A stretch of DNA of 10,808 bases from an uncultured Collinsella sp. GTDB taxonomy: Bacteria > Actinomycetota > Coriobacteriia > Coriobacteriales > Coriobacteriaceae. The notes under the pieces were generated by a model. It worked only from the letters and a program-made list of their open reading frames with translations, was not told where the DNA came from and made no database searches. The DNA lies in NCBI GenBank assembly GCA_900544425.1, contig UQUX01000058.1, positions 1 to 10,808 of the forward strand, in the 5' to 3' direction. This document shows positions 1 through 5,613 of the stretch, piece after piece. A program made the position numbers and the translations under genes. The first letter of the stretch is position 1, and each line of letters opens with the position of its first letter.

Positions 1-55
1 AACATTCGACGTTTTTTGCCAAAAACGGGAAAAGCATCGAATGTTGTGATGGTTT
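1..55. repeat. Hairpin repeat, family 2, copy 1 (cut by window edge)
   Basis: AACATTCGA at 1-9 pairs perfectly with TCGAATGTT at 37-45. The interior holds a smaller inverted pair, CGTTTTT (10-16) and AAAAACG (21-27). The right flank through TCGAATGTTGTGATGGTTTG (37-56) is identical to 4126-4145 in the second copy. In copy 2 the outer arm extends to AAACCATCAC, so the matching left part of this copy probably lies just outside the window. It is a dispersed intergenic element, possibly a terminator or REP-like repeat. Nothing here shows mobility. Confidence 0.6.
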
Positions 56-186
56 GTATGCTGAGGATGGGCTTGGAAAGTCCGTTTTGCTCGAAGCGAC
101 CTGTCCTGTCGTACGGGTGTCGGCATGATTCTCCCGTGCGGTATTATGTTTTCCGAAGAATAAAACGCCGCGTGAGGGGAGGCTGC
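56..186 (+). promoter_or_regulatory. moaA leader with potential three-stem fold
   Basis: There is no credible gene here. The stretch can fold by hand as follows. An outer stem pairs 72-79 with 150-158, with one bulge at 155. A small stem pairs 83-87 with 94-98. A longer stem pairs 108-117 with 133-142 and contains three G-U pairs. The moaA ribosome site lies shortly downstream. A leader with this layout ahead of moaA could be a cofactor-sensing RNA, since the Moco RNA motif is known upstream of moaA in other bacteria, but I do not recognise its conserved core here. A possible -10 box, TATTAT at 142-147, has no good -35 partner. Both readings are weak. Confidence 0.3.
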
Positions 187-1242
187 GTGGACGGGCACGT
201 GCAACATGACGGCTTTGGCCGCGATATCAACTACCTGCGCATTGCCGTTACCGACAAGTGCAATTTCCGCTGCATTTACTGCATGCCGGCCGATGGCGTG
301 GCACCCCGCGCGCACGATGAGCTACTCAGTGCCGAGGAAATCGCCCGCTTTGTGCGCTTGGTGGCGGGGGAGGGCATTCGCCGCGTGCGCCTGACGGGCG
401 GCGAGCCGCTGGTCAGCCGCCGTATCATTCCGCTTATTCGCGACATCCGCGCGATTCCGCAGATCGAGGACATCTCGCTCACCACCAACGGCGCCCTGCT
501 GCCCAAGCTGGCGCCGCAGCTCAAAGATGCCGGGCTTAACCGCGTCAACATCTCGCTCGACACACTCGACCCCTCGCTGTTTGGAAAGATCACGCGTCTG
601 GGTCGACTCGAGCAGACCATGGCTGGCATCGACGCGGCGCTGGTCTGGGGCTTTGAGCCGGTTAAGGTCAACTGCGTGGTCGTCCGCCGGCTCAACCAAG
701 ATGTGGCGGCCCTCGCGCGCCTGACCGTCGACCGCCCCATTCACCTGCGCTTTATCGAATACATGCCCATCGGCGACGAGCACACGAGCTCGCATTGCGT
801 CGTGGACCCGCACGCGCCAACGCTCAATCCCGAGCTGTGGGACGCGAGCGACACCGTGCCGAGCGACGAGCTGCGGGCCAGCATCAATGCCGGCGCCGCC
901 GCGGCGGGCCTGGGCGAGCTTGAGCCACTCGACATCAGCGACGCTCCTGCCGGTGCCGGTCCCGCGCGCTACTGGCGCTTCCCGGACGCGGCGGGAACGG
1001 TTGGCTTCATTAGCGCCATGTCCAACCATTTTTGCGCGAACTGCAACCGTCTGCGCCTGACGGCCGATGGCAACGTACGTCCGTGCCTGTTCAGCGATGC
1101 CGAGTATTCGGTGCGTGAGGCGTTGCGCCGTGGTGATGATATGCAGGTGCTTTCGATTTGGCGCGATGCCGTGGCCCACAAACCGCAGGAACACGCGATA
1201 ATTGAGGGCACGCAACGATTTATGTCCCAAATCGGAGGATGA
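187..1242 (+). CDS. moaA: GTP 3',8-cyclase MoaA (radical SAM, Moco biosynthesis)
   Basis: MoaA is a cytosolic radical SAM enzyme. It rearranges GTP to 3',8-cyclo-7,8-dihydro-GTP, which MoaC then converts to cyclic pyranopterin monophosphate, the first stage of molybdenum cofactor synthesis. The protein has 351 residues, close to the family's usual 320-340. The N-terminal cluster motif CxxxCxxC is at C25, C29 and C32. The SAM-binding TGGEPL motif is at 70-75. The C-terminal second-cluster motif CxxC-x13-C is at C283, C286 and C300. The protein ends in the Gly-Gly (350-351) that MoaA needs for activity. I chose the GTG at 187 because a purine-rich ribosome site (GAGGGGAGG, 174-182) precedes it and homology begins right there. 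The frame stays open back to 16, but that stretch is not MoaA-like and overlaps a repeat. The next gene starts 4 bases after the stop, so the two are almost certainly cotranscribed. MoaA identity is very sure; the exact start is less so. Confidence 0.96.
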   Translation: MDGHVQHDGFGRDINYLRIAVTDKCNFRCIYCMPADGVAPRAHDELLSAEEIARFVRLVAGEGIRRVRLTGGEPLVSRRIIPLIRDIRAIPQIEDISLTTNGALLPKLAPQLKDAGLNRVNISLDTLDPSLFGKITRLGRLEQTMAGIDAALVWGFEPVKVNCVVVRRLNQDVAALARLTVDRPIHLRFIEYMPIGDEHTSSHCVVDPHAPTLNPELWDASDTVPSDELRASINAGAAAAGLGELEPLDISDAPAGAGPARYWRFPDAAGTVGFISAMSNHFCANCNRLRLTADGNVRPCLFSDAEYSVREALRRGDDMQVLSIWRDAVAHKPQEHAIIEGTQRFMSQIGG

Positions 1243-1246
1243 TCAT

Positions 1247-2533
1247 ATGGCCAAGAGCAGGTACGCCGATGCCACCAAGGCCGCTCGCAGGGCCGCGATG
1301 TCTGCCCACAAAGCCACGGCTGCGGCCAGCGATGCCGTTGCAGGCGCGCAGCCGTCTGCCGGTGCTGCCACTGAGCCCGCCCGTGACGCCCGTCGTGACG
1401 AGCTGACGCACGTGGACGCCAAGGGCGAGGTGCGCATGGTCGACGTGTCCGACAAGGCCGAGACCCATCGCATTGCTATCGCCGAGGGCACTATCCTCAT
1501 GCATTCTGAGACGCAGGCTATGGTGCTGCAGGACCGCGCCAAAAAGGGCGACGTGCTTGCCTGCGCGCGCGTGGCGGGCATTATGGCCATCAAACGCACA
1601 AGCGACATCATCCCCATGTGCCATCCGTTGCTCATTACCAAGATCAAGTGCGACATTGCGCCCATTGCTTCGGCGGGGACGCCGGCCGAGGACGTGCCCG
1701 AGGGCTGGGCGCCGGCGCGCGTTGACGGGCAGGTTGGCTTTCATGTATTGGTTACGGCCGGCGTGACGGGTAAGACGGGTATCGAGATGGAGGCCCTGAC
1801 TGGAGCGAGTGCTGCGTGCTTAACAATCTATGACATGTGCAAGGCGGTCGATCGCGGCATGGAGATCGTCGACGTGCGCCTGCTGCACAAGGAGGGCGGC
1901 CGCTCGGGCGTGTGGGATCGTGCAGAGCGCCAGGCCGCTGCTGCTGAGGCTGCCGCCGCAGACGGTAGCGCACCCGTCGCCGTCGCGCCCGCAGCTCCCA
2001 CTCCGGCCGTCCCCGCGATCGCGTTTATCGGCTACCAAAACTCGGGCAAGACCACGCTCGTCGAGAAGGTTATCGCCGAGCTTACTCGCCGCGGCCTGCG
2101 CGTGGGTTCGCTCAAGCATCACGGGCACCACGGCTTTGATATCGATGTGCCCGCTAAGGACACCTGGCGCCATCACCAGGCCGGATCCAAGCACGTGGGC
2201 CTTATCTGCGCCACGCGCTGGGCGGAGTACGCCGACACGCGCGAGGAGGACGAGATGCCCGCGCGCGAGCTGCTGTCGCGTTACAACGATGTCGACGTGG
2301 TGATCATCGAGGGCTACAAGACCGAGGGCTTCGACAACATCGTGGTCGCGCGCTCCGGTGTCGACCGTCTGCGCGGCAAGAGCTCGCTCGACCTGGTCGA
2401 CGGTCACACGCTGGCCCTTGCCTGCAATGAGGCCCTGGCGCGTCAGGCCTTCGACGCCGGCTTTGCGACCCGAGCTATCAACATCAACGACGCCCGAGCC
2501 ATCTGCGATCTGATTCAGGACCATCTGGCCTAA
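1247..2533 (+). CDS. moaC-mobB: Fused MoaC-MobB: cPMP synthase plus Moco GTP-binding adaptor
   Basis: This is a single 428-residue protein with two cofactor-synthesis modules. Residues 1-52 are an alanine-rich extension. Residues about 60-225 are MoaC, which forms cyclic pyranopterin monophosphate from the MoaA product. It shows VDVSDK (65-70), MCHPL (124-128) and GKTGIEMEALTG (175-186). By alignment in my head with E. coli MoaC, the catalytic residues correspond to K100, H126, E180, E182, D196 and K199, all present. About 20 extra residues (141-160) sit in a loop between these motifs. An Ala/Pro-rich linker (about 226-256) leads to MobB (257-428), a P-loop GTP-binding protein that assists guanine dinucleotide attachment. 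MobB shows the Walker A GYQNSGKTT (262-270), a KHHGHHGFDID stretch (290-300) and VIIEGYK (352-358). The ATG at 1247 follows CGGAGGA (1233-1239), which overlaps the moaA stop. An ATG at 1202 lies inside moaA and is unlikely. MoaC normally stands alone, so the fusion is the notable point. Confidence 0.93.
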   Translation: MAKSRYADATKAARRAAMSAHKATAAASDAVAGAQPSAGAATEPARDARRDELTHVDAKGEVRMVDVSDKAETHRIAIAEGTILMHSETQAMVLQDRAKKGDVLACARVAGIMAIKRTSDIIPMCHPLLITKIKCDIAPIASAGTPAEDVPEGWAPARVDGQVGFHVLVTAGVTGKTGIEMEALTGASAACLTIYDMCKAVDRGMEIVDVRLLHKEGGRSGVWDRAERQAAAAEAAAADGSAPVAVAPAAPTPAVPAIAFIGYQNSGKTTLVEKVIAELTRRGLRVGSLKHHGHHGFDIDVPAKDTWRHHQAGSKHVGLICATRWAEYADTREEDEMPARELLSRYNDVDVVIIEGYKTEGFDNIVVARSGVDRLRGKSSLDLVDGHTLALACNEALARQAFDAGFATRAININDARAICDLIQDHLA

Positions 2534-2572
2534 AACCTGCCAAAAAGGGACAGGTTTATTTTGGTAGGTTTT
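2532..2572 (+). terminator. Hairpin after moaC-mobB (family 1, copy A)
   Basis: AAAACCTGCCAAAA (2532-2545) pairs with TTTTGGTAGGTTTT (2559-2572) through 14 bases with one G-U pair. It begins inside the TAA stop of moaC-mobB. The right arm ends in TTTT, so it can act as an intrinsic terminator. A competing smaller hairpin (AAACCTG with CAGGTTT) is also possible. The loop holds GGGACAGG, the element shared with copies B to D. Confidence 0.6.
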
Positions 2573-2591
2573 ATCTGGGCAAACGTCACTT

Positions 2592-2629
2592 CCACCACAA
2601 AGGGGCCAGGCACCTTTGTGGTGGTTTTT
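2592..2629 (+). terminator. Strong intrinsic terminator (family 1, copy B)
   Basis: CCACCACAAAGG (2592-2603) and CCTTTGTGGTGG (2613-2624) form a perfect 12-bp stem around a 9-base loop, followed by TTTTT (2625-2629). It lies 58 bases past the moaC-mobB stop and ends the molybdenum cofactor unit. The stem is identical to that of copy C at 4160, so it is also a repeat. Confidence 0.82.
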
Positions 2630-2640
2630 GCTTTAGTAGA

Positions 2641-2709
2641 TGTGTGGGACATGTCTTACAATCTACCAAGTAGTTCATGACGGGCGAAAAACGGAGAGAA
2701 GGGTCCTGA
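2641..2709. other. Dyad with overlapping -10 box; possible insertion sequence remnant
   Basis: TGTGGGACATGTCTTACA (2643-2660) is a dyad symmetric at 7 of 9 position pairs. The TACAAT at 2657-2662 overlaps it and could be the -10 box of the downstream transporter gene, but no clear -35 is visible. Just after it, ATG at 2677 opens a frame reading MTGEKRREGS before TGA at 2707-2709. A TGTG-type terminal dyad followed by a short charged start of a frame resembles the left end of some IS481 or related elements, leaving a stub of a transposase. That resemblance is from memory and unproven. The alternative is an operator over a promoter. Confidence 0.25.
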
Positions 2710-2742
2710 TGCGTCCTTAATGTTTCATGCGGATAGATTGAT

Positions 2743-2785
2743 TTGACAGACGGTGGCGAATGCCCGCCGTCCGCATTCGTACGAA
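2743..2785. promoter_or_regulatory. Hairpin and palindrome just ahead of the MFS gene
   Basis: GACGGTGG (2749-2756) pairs with CCGCCGTC (2764-2771) through 8 bases with one wobble. A perfect 10-base palindrome, TTCGTACGAA (2776-2785), follows and ends 2 bases before the ribosome site. A TTGACA sits at 2743-2748, but no -10 box lies at the right distance. The sites could be an operator or a leader hairpin controlling the transporter. The assignment is speculative. Confidence 0.3.
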
Positions 2786-2798
2786 ACAAGGAGTCTCC

Positions 2799-4079
2799 AT
2801 GCTCGCCTCTCTTTTCTCAAAGCCTCAACCTTCGCTGTCCGTGCAGGCCAAACGCCTGGTGGCGATGCGCTTTCTCATCTACACCGGTTTTCAGACCAGC
2901 TACTTCATCGGCGTCATCGGAACGCTCACCTATGCAGACGATGCCTCGGTCGTGGCGACATCGCTGGCCGTCCTGTTTATGAACGTATTCGTGATCTTGG
3001 GATCCTTTGCGGGTGGCGCGGCGCTTGACGCCTGGGGCCCGCGCCGTCATTTCTTGCTGAGCATCGTGGGCACGTTGGCAACCGGCGCGGCGATCCTCGT
3101 TTTTGGCAGCGCGACCGGCATCGTCCTGCTCGGCGCGGTGCTCCTGGGCTTTGTGATGGGATTCGCCCAGCCCATCGCCACATCCTATCCAGCCTACCTC
3201 ACTGACGATCCTGTCGAGCTCAAAGACATCAACTCCGCCATCGCCATGTTCTCCAACGTGAGCATTATCGTCGGCCCCACACTGGGCGGCTTTGTCGCGG
3301 CGGCTGCGTCGTCGCGCGCGGTGTTCGTGCTCATGATGATCTTTACAGTGTTGGCGCTCGTCGCTGGTTGGGGCTTTAGGCCGCAGACCAGCCATGTCGC
3401 CGGGGATGCGGATGCCGATTCGGCAGAGGAAGGGGAGCGTGCGGGACAAAGTCCCGATCCCAACGCATCTTCCCGCGCTACCTTCGCAGCCAGCATCAAG
3501 ACGGTCTTCACCAACAGCGTCCTCGCCCTGCTGTTCTGCATTATTTTCCTTTCAAACTTTGGCTACGGTGCCTTCGATCCGCTGGAGTCGTTCTTCTACC
3601 GCGATGTCCTGGGCGTCGGTGTCGAATGGATGGGCTGGCTCTCGTCGGCCTCGGGCGTGGGCGCGGTGCTGGGCGCCGTCGTTGCGCTCCGTTTGCCGCC
3701 GCACCTGGTCAACCTTAAAACGCTGCTCGTGGCGCTTATATCCGTGGGCCTGGGAAGTTTGCTCTACGTGGGAACGCCGTACGTGGGCGTAGCCCTTGTC
3801 GGCCAGATTGTCCTGGGCGTGGCCTGGGGCGTTGTCAACCCGCTCCACAACACGATCGTGCAAACGACGGCCCCGCTCGAGCAGCTCGGTCGCGTCAACT
3901 CGGTCATGGGTTTTGGCAACATGTTTGCCGGCGTGGCCCCGCTGGCGATTGCCCCCTGGCTGGTGGCGACGTTTGGCGTGCAGCAGACACTCGTTGGTGC
4001 GGGCATGGTCGTGACGGCGGTTCCCGCGGCGTTGCTGCTGTTTGGACGCCGGCATTTGGATCGTGCCGCAAAGCAGTAA
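2799..4079 (+). CDS. MFS transporter, macrolide-efflux/enterobactin-exporter-like
   Basis: This is a 426-residue membrane protein with two bundles of hydrophobic segments, as expected for a 12-helix major facilitator. The first bundle spans about 21-193 and the second about 239-416. They are separated by a long acidic, proline- and serine-containing cytosolic loop (194-236). The family motif between helices 2 and 3 appears as GGAALDAWGPRRH (72-84). The stretch around NTIVQTTAPLEQLGRVNSV (351-369) is typical of the MefA/enterobactin-exporter branch, which exports drugs or small hydrophobic molecules by proton exchange. The substrate cannot be read from sequence. The ATG at 2799 is preferred because AAGGAG (2788-2793) precedes it; an in-frame ATG at 2760 has no such site and lies in a hairpin loop. 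The gene stands alone between terminators and shows no link to the molybdenum genes. Confidence 0.88.
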   Translation: MLASLFSKPQPSLSVQAKRLVAMRFLIYTGFQTSYFIGVIGTLTYADDASVVATSLAVLFMNVFVILGSFAGGAALDAWGPRRHFLLSIVGTLATGAAILVFGSATGIVLLGAVLLGFVMGFAQPIATSYPAYLTDDPVELKDINSAIAMFSNVSIIVGPTLGGFVAAAASSRAVFVLMMIFTVLALVAGWGFRPQTSHVAGDADADSAEEGERAGQSPDPNASSRATFAASIKTVFTNSVLALLFCIIFLSNFGYGAFDPLESFFYRDVLGVGVEWMGWLSSASGVGAVLGAVVALRLPPHLVNLKTLLVALISVGLGSLLYVGTPYVGVALVGQIVLGVAWGVVNPLHNTIVQTTAPLEQLGRVNSVMGFGNMFAGVAPLAIAPWLVATFGVQQTLVGAGMVVTAVPAALLLFGRRHLDRAAKQ

Positions 4080-4144
4080 AAACCATCACAGCATTCAGCG
4101 AAAATCGCGATTTTGCCGAAAAACGTCGAATGTTGTGATGGTTT
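4080..4144. repeat. Hairpin repeat, family 2, copy 2
   Basis: AAACCATCACAGCATTC (4080-4096) pairs with GAATGTTGTGATGGTTT (4128-4144), 17 positions with one G-U pair. The interior holds a perfect 14-base palindrome, AAAATCGCGATTTT (4101-4114). It starts immediately after the MFS stop codon. Twenty bases at its right end match 37-56 exactly, so the two are copies of one element. Confidence 0.68.
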
Positions 4145-4159
4145 GCGCCCCGGGCCAGG

Positions 4160-4197
4160 CCACCACAAAGGGGCTAGGCTCCTTTGTGGTGGTTTTT
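4160..4197 (+). terminator. Strong intrinsic terminator (family 1, copy C)
   Basis: CCACCACAAAGG (4160-4171) and CCTTTGTGGTGG (4181-4192) form a perfect 12-bp stem with a 9-base loop, followed by TTTTT (4193-4197). It should end MFS transcription. The stem equals copy B, and the loop differs by a few bases (GGCTAGG against GGCCAGG). Confidence 0.82.
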
Positions 4198-4200
4198 GCT

Positions 4201-4231
4201 TTGACTGGCCGCGTCTGTGCCTTGGTATACC
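4201..4231 (+). promoter_or_regulatory. Probable promoter of the HAD phosphatase gene
   Basis: TTGACT (4201-4206) matches the -35 consensus at five of six positions. An extended -10, TGGTATACC (4223-4231), follows with a 19-base spacer to TATACC. The palindrome TGGTATACCA lies over the -10. The site sits between terminator C and the gene, which makes it a natural start, with a leader of about 50 bases. Confidence 0.5.
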
Positions 4232-4286
4232 ATGTACGCCGTTCGCGAATACACCCCACACCGCCGCGCAACCCAGAAAGGCCCCC

Positions 4287-5108
4287 ATGGACACCACCTT
4301 CAGCCACATCAAAGCCGTATTCTGCGATATCGACGGCACGCTGCTCACGAGCCAGCACACGGTGTCCCCGCGCACCGTGGCGGCGATCCGCGCCCTGCGC
4401 GAGCGCGGCGTGCTCTTTGGCCTGTGCACCGGGCGCGACGCCCACGCGACCGAGGCCATGTACGAGCTCTGGGGCATCGAAGGCCTGGTAGACGTGATGG
4501 TGGGCTGCGGCGGCGCCGAGGTCATCGACCGCGCGCACGGCATCAACGAGCTGAGCTATCCGCTGCCGGGCGAGACCATCGCGCGCATCTGCAAGCACAT
4601 GGCGGACCTTCCGGCAACGCCCGTCTGCCCCCGAGACGGCGTGTTCTACGTGCCCGAGAGCAACGCGTGCGTCGAGCACCTGTCGCGCGTCGACGGCGTG
4701 CCCTACCAGGTGGTCGATTTTGCCGAGTTTTTGCGCGAGCCGCAGCCCAAGGTGATGTTTACCATGGCGCCCGAGGTAATGCCGCGGGTGATTGAGCGGG
4801 CGTCGACGTTTGCCGATGACACTGTTAAGGCGGCGGCTCTGCAAACCACGCAGCGGCTCTACGAGTTCATGGATCCGCGCGTGTCCAAGACGCGCGGCCT
4901 TGTGCGCGTGGCGGAGCTCAACGACATGGAGCTCCAGGACATCTGCGTGTTTGGCGATGCCGATAACGACACCTGCATGGTGGCCGACGCCGGCGTGGGC
5001 GTGGCCATGGCAAACGGCAGCGACGCCACCCGCTCCGCCGCCGACTTTGTAACCGCGAGCAACGACAAAGACGGCATCGCGATCTTTATCGAGGAGCATC
5101 TGCTGTAG
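4287..5108 (+). CDS. Cof-type HAD-IIB family phosphatase
   Basis: This is a 273-residue cytosolic hydrolase of the haloacid dehalogenase superfamily, Cof (YidA/YbiV-like) group. Such enzymes remove phosphate from sugar phosphates, nucleotides or pyridoxal phosphate, using an aspartyl-phosphate intermediate and magnesium. Motif I is DIDGT, with nucleophile D14 and acid/base D16. Motif II includes T48 in CTGRD. Motif III is K201 in the SKTRG context. Motif IV is GDADND (223-228), followed by the typical MVADAGVGVAMANG pattern. The length fits the family's usual 260-290. The cap domain between motifs II and III is the type IIB kind, and the substrate is not predictable. The ATG at 4287 follows AAAGG (4277-4281), and homology begins a few residues later. 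The frame is open upstream to 4113 but runs through the terminator, so a longer form is unlikely. The gene is monocistronic. Confidence 0.9.
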   Translation: MDTTFSHIKAVFCDIDGTLLTSQHTVSPRTVAAIRALRERGVLFGLCTGRDAHATEAMYELWGIEGLVDVMVGCGGAEVIDRAHGINELSYPLPGETIARICKHMADLPATPVCPRDGVFYVPESNACVEHLSRVDGVPYQVVDFAEFLREPQPKVMFTMAPEVMPRVIERASTFADDTVKAAALQTTQRLYEFMDPRVSKTRGLVRVAELNDMELQDICVFGDADNDTCMVADAGVGVAMANGSDATRSAADFVTASNDKDGIAIFIEEHLL

Positions 5109-5120
5109 CGTTGGGGGGGA

Positions 5121-5154
5121 CCACCGCAAAAGGGGACAGGCTCCTTTGCGGTGG
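5121..5154 (+). repeat. Family 1 hairpin, copy D (no T-tract)
   Basis: CCACCGCAAAAGG (5121-5133) pairs with CCTTTGCGGTGG (5143-5154), with one extra A in the left arm. The loop contains GGACAGG. Compared with copies B and C, the stem carries a paired A-T to G-C change. No T-run follows (GCCTCAG), so it is a poor classical terminator, although it sits just after the phosphatase stop. A run of seven G (5113-5119) precedes it. Confidence 0.65.
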
Positions 5155-5295
5155 CCTCAGGCGATTTGGGCGAATTGATGTCTAAAATCTGCGCGAAAAT
5201 TCAGATATGGTTGTCTGAACATTACGCTTCTAACTACCGATGAAATAAAGATATTCTCATCAATTTGGTAGTCTATTCCTCCCGGTTAATGACCT

Positions 5296-5325
5296 ACCGT
5301 TCACGGTCGATTTTCGACCGTTCAC
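5296..5325 (+). promoter_or_regulatory. Paired direct repeats, LytTR-type regulator site candidate
   Basis: ACCGTTCAC occurs at 5296-5304 and again at 5317-5325, identical and 21 bases apart start to start. The 12-base gap is the spacing seen at sites of LytTR-domain response regulators (AgrA, VirR, ComE), where 9-base imperfect repeats lie 12 or 13 bases apart on one face of the helix. Each half matches the general pattern (T/A)(A/C)(C/A)GTTN(A/G)(T/G) at eight of nine positions. An inverted pair CGGTCGA (5304-5310) and TCGACCG (5314-5320) fills the gap. It lies about 290 bases upstream of the adhesin start. Confidence 0.45.
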
Positions 5326-5332
5326 AGGATGC

Positions 5333-5369
5333 TTGCTCTTGAGCAAAATGTTGTGCAAATAAATAAAAT
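5333..5369 (+). promoter_or_regulatory. Possible distal promoter next to the direct repeats
   Basis: A dyad TTGCTC-TT-GAGCAA (5333-5346) begins 8 bases after the second direct repeat. TTGAGC (5339-5344) and TAAAAT (5364-5369) could form -35 and -10 boxes, though the 19-base spacer is long. Activators of the LytTR type bind just upstream of a weak -35, which fits this arrangement. In such AT-rich DNA, chance matches are easy. Confidence 0.27.
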
Positions 5370-5476
5370 GCTATTAAAAAACTGATAACTAACTTAATTA
5401 CCAGTAGAAACAGATATTTTATAGCGAATAAACGAAAGCAAATCTGAGTAAATGTCAAGAGAATTGAGAACTGGCT

Positions 5477-5524
5477 ACAAAACTATCGGTTTTGTTGCTC
5501 GGATGTTTAAACAATAGTTACAAT
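5477..5524 (+). promoter_or_regulatory. Probable proximal pilus promoter with operator-like dyad
   Basis: TTGCTC (5495-5500) and TACAAT (5519-5524, five of six to consensus) are separated by 18 bases. Transcription would start near 5531, giving a leader of about 80 bases. A perfect dyad, ACAAAAC (5477-5483) and GTTTTGT (5489-5495), touches the first base of the -35 box, where a bound dimer would block or contact RNA polymerase. Inferred from sequence only. Confidence 0.42.
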
Positions 5525-5539
5525 AGTATTACTACGCGA

Positions 5540-5558
5540 GCGCAATCACAGATTGCGC
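5540..5558 (+). other. Perfect hairpin in the pilus leader
   Basis: GCGCAATC (5540-5547) and GATTGCGC (5551-5558) form an 8-bp stem with an ACA loop, in an otherwise AT-rich stretch. It would lie near the 5' end of a transcript from the 5495-5524 promoter. There is no T-run, so it is not a terminator. It could stabilise the message or be a protein-binding dyad. Confidence 0.45.
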
Positions 5559-5613
5559 AAATACGTTTGATAGTGAAAGAGCAAGATCGCGGTCTCTTGG
5601 GGAGGAGACATCG

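Larger units (their letters stand above)
5155..5613. other. Long AT-rich gene-free control region of the pilus operon
   Basis: No open frame with a ribosome site is visible on either strand. Composition drops sharply: 5341-5400 has 13 G/C of 60, against 47 of 60 at 9361-9420. It contains several dyads besides those listed separately. TTCAGA (5200-5205) faces TCTGAA (5214-5219). ACTACCGATGA (5233-5243) faces TCATC (5257-5261) and GGTAGT (5267-5272), with a 5-base gap. I saw no long inverted pair framing a promoter, so an invertible switch is not supported. Confidence 0.6.

Noticed and set aside
16..186. N-terminal extension of MoaA from an ATG at 16
   Set aside because: It overlaps a repeat, has no ribosome site and adds residues unlike MoaA. 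The GTG at 187 has a good ribosome site and fits the family length.
56..186. Firm call of a Moco riboswitch
   Set aside because: The conserved core of that motif could not be recognised by eye, so only the folding potential is reported.
322..1230. Long open frame of 302 codons on the minus strand opposite moaA
   Set aside because: It lies wholly opposite a certain gene in GC-rich DNA, has no recognisable domain, and its composition (His, Arg and Ala-rich) is that of a shadow frame.
4095..5129. Open frame of 344 codons on the minus strand across the HAD gene and the repeats
   Set aside because: It runs through a terminator, a promoter and the phosphatase gene; the translation has no recognisable domain.
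1..5154. CRISPR array
   Set aside because: The repeated hairpins are scattered at gene ends, with no regular spacing and no spacers.
5109..5613. Invertible promoter (inverton) as the pilus switch
   Set aside because: The dyads present are short and close together, and no matching long inverted repeats flank a promoter. A recombinase gene is not in the window.
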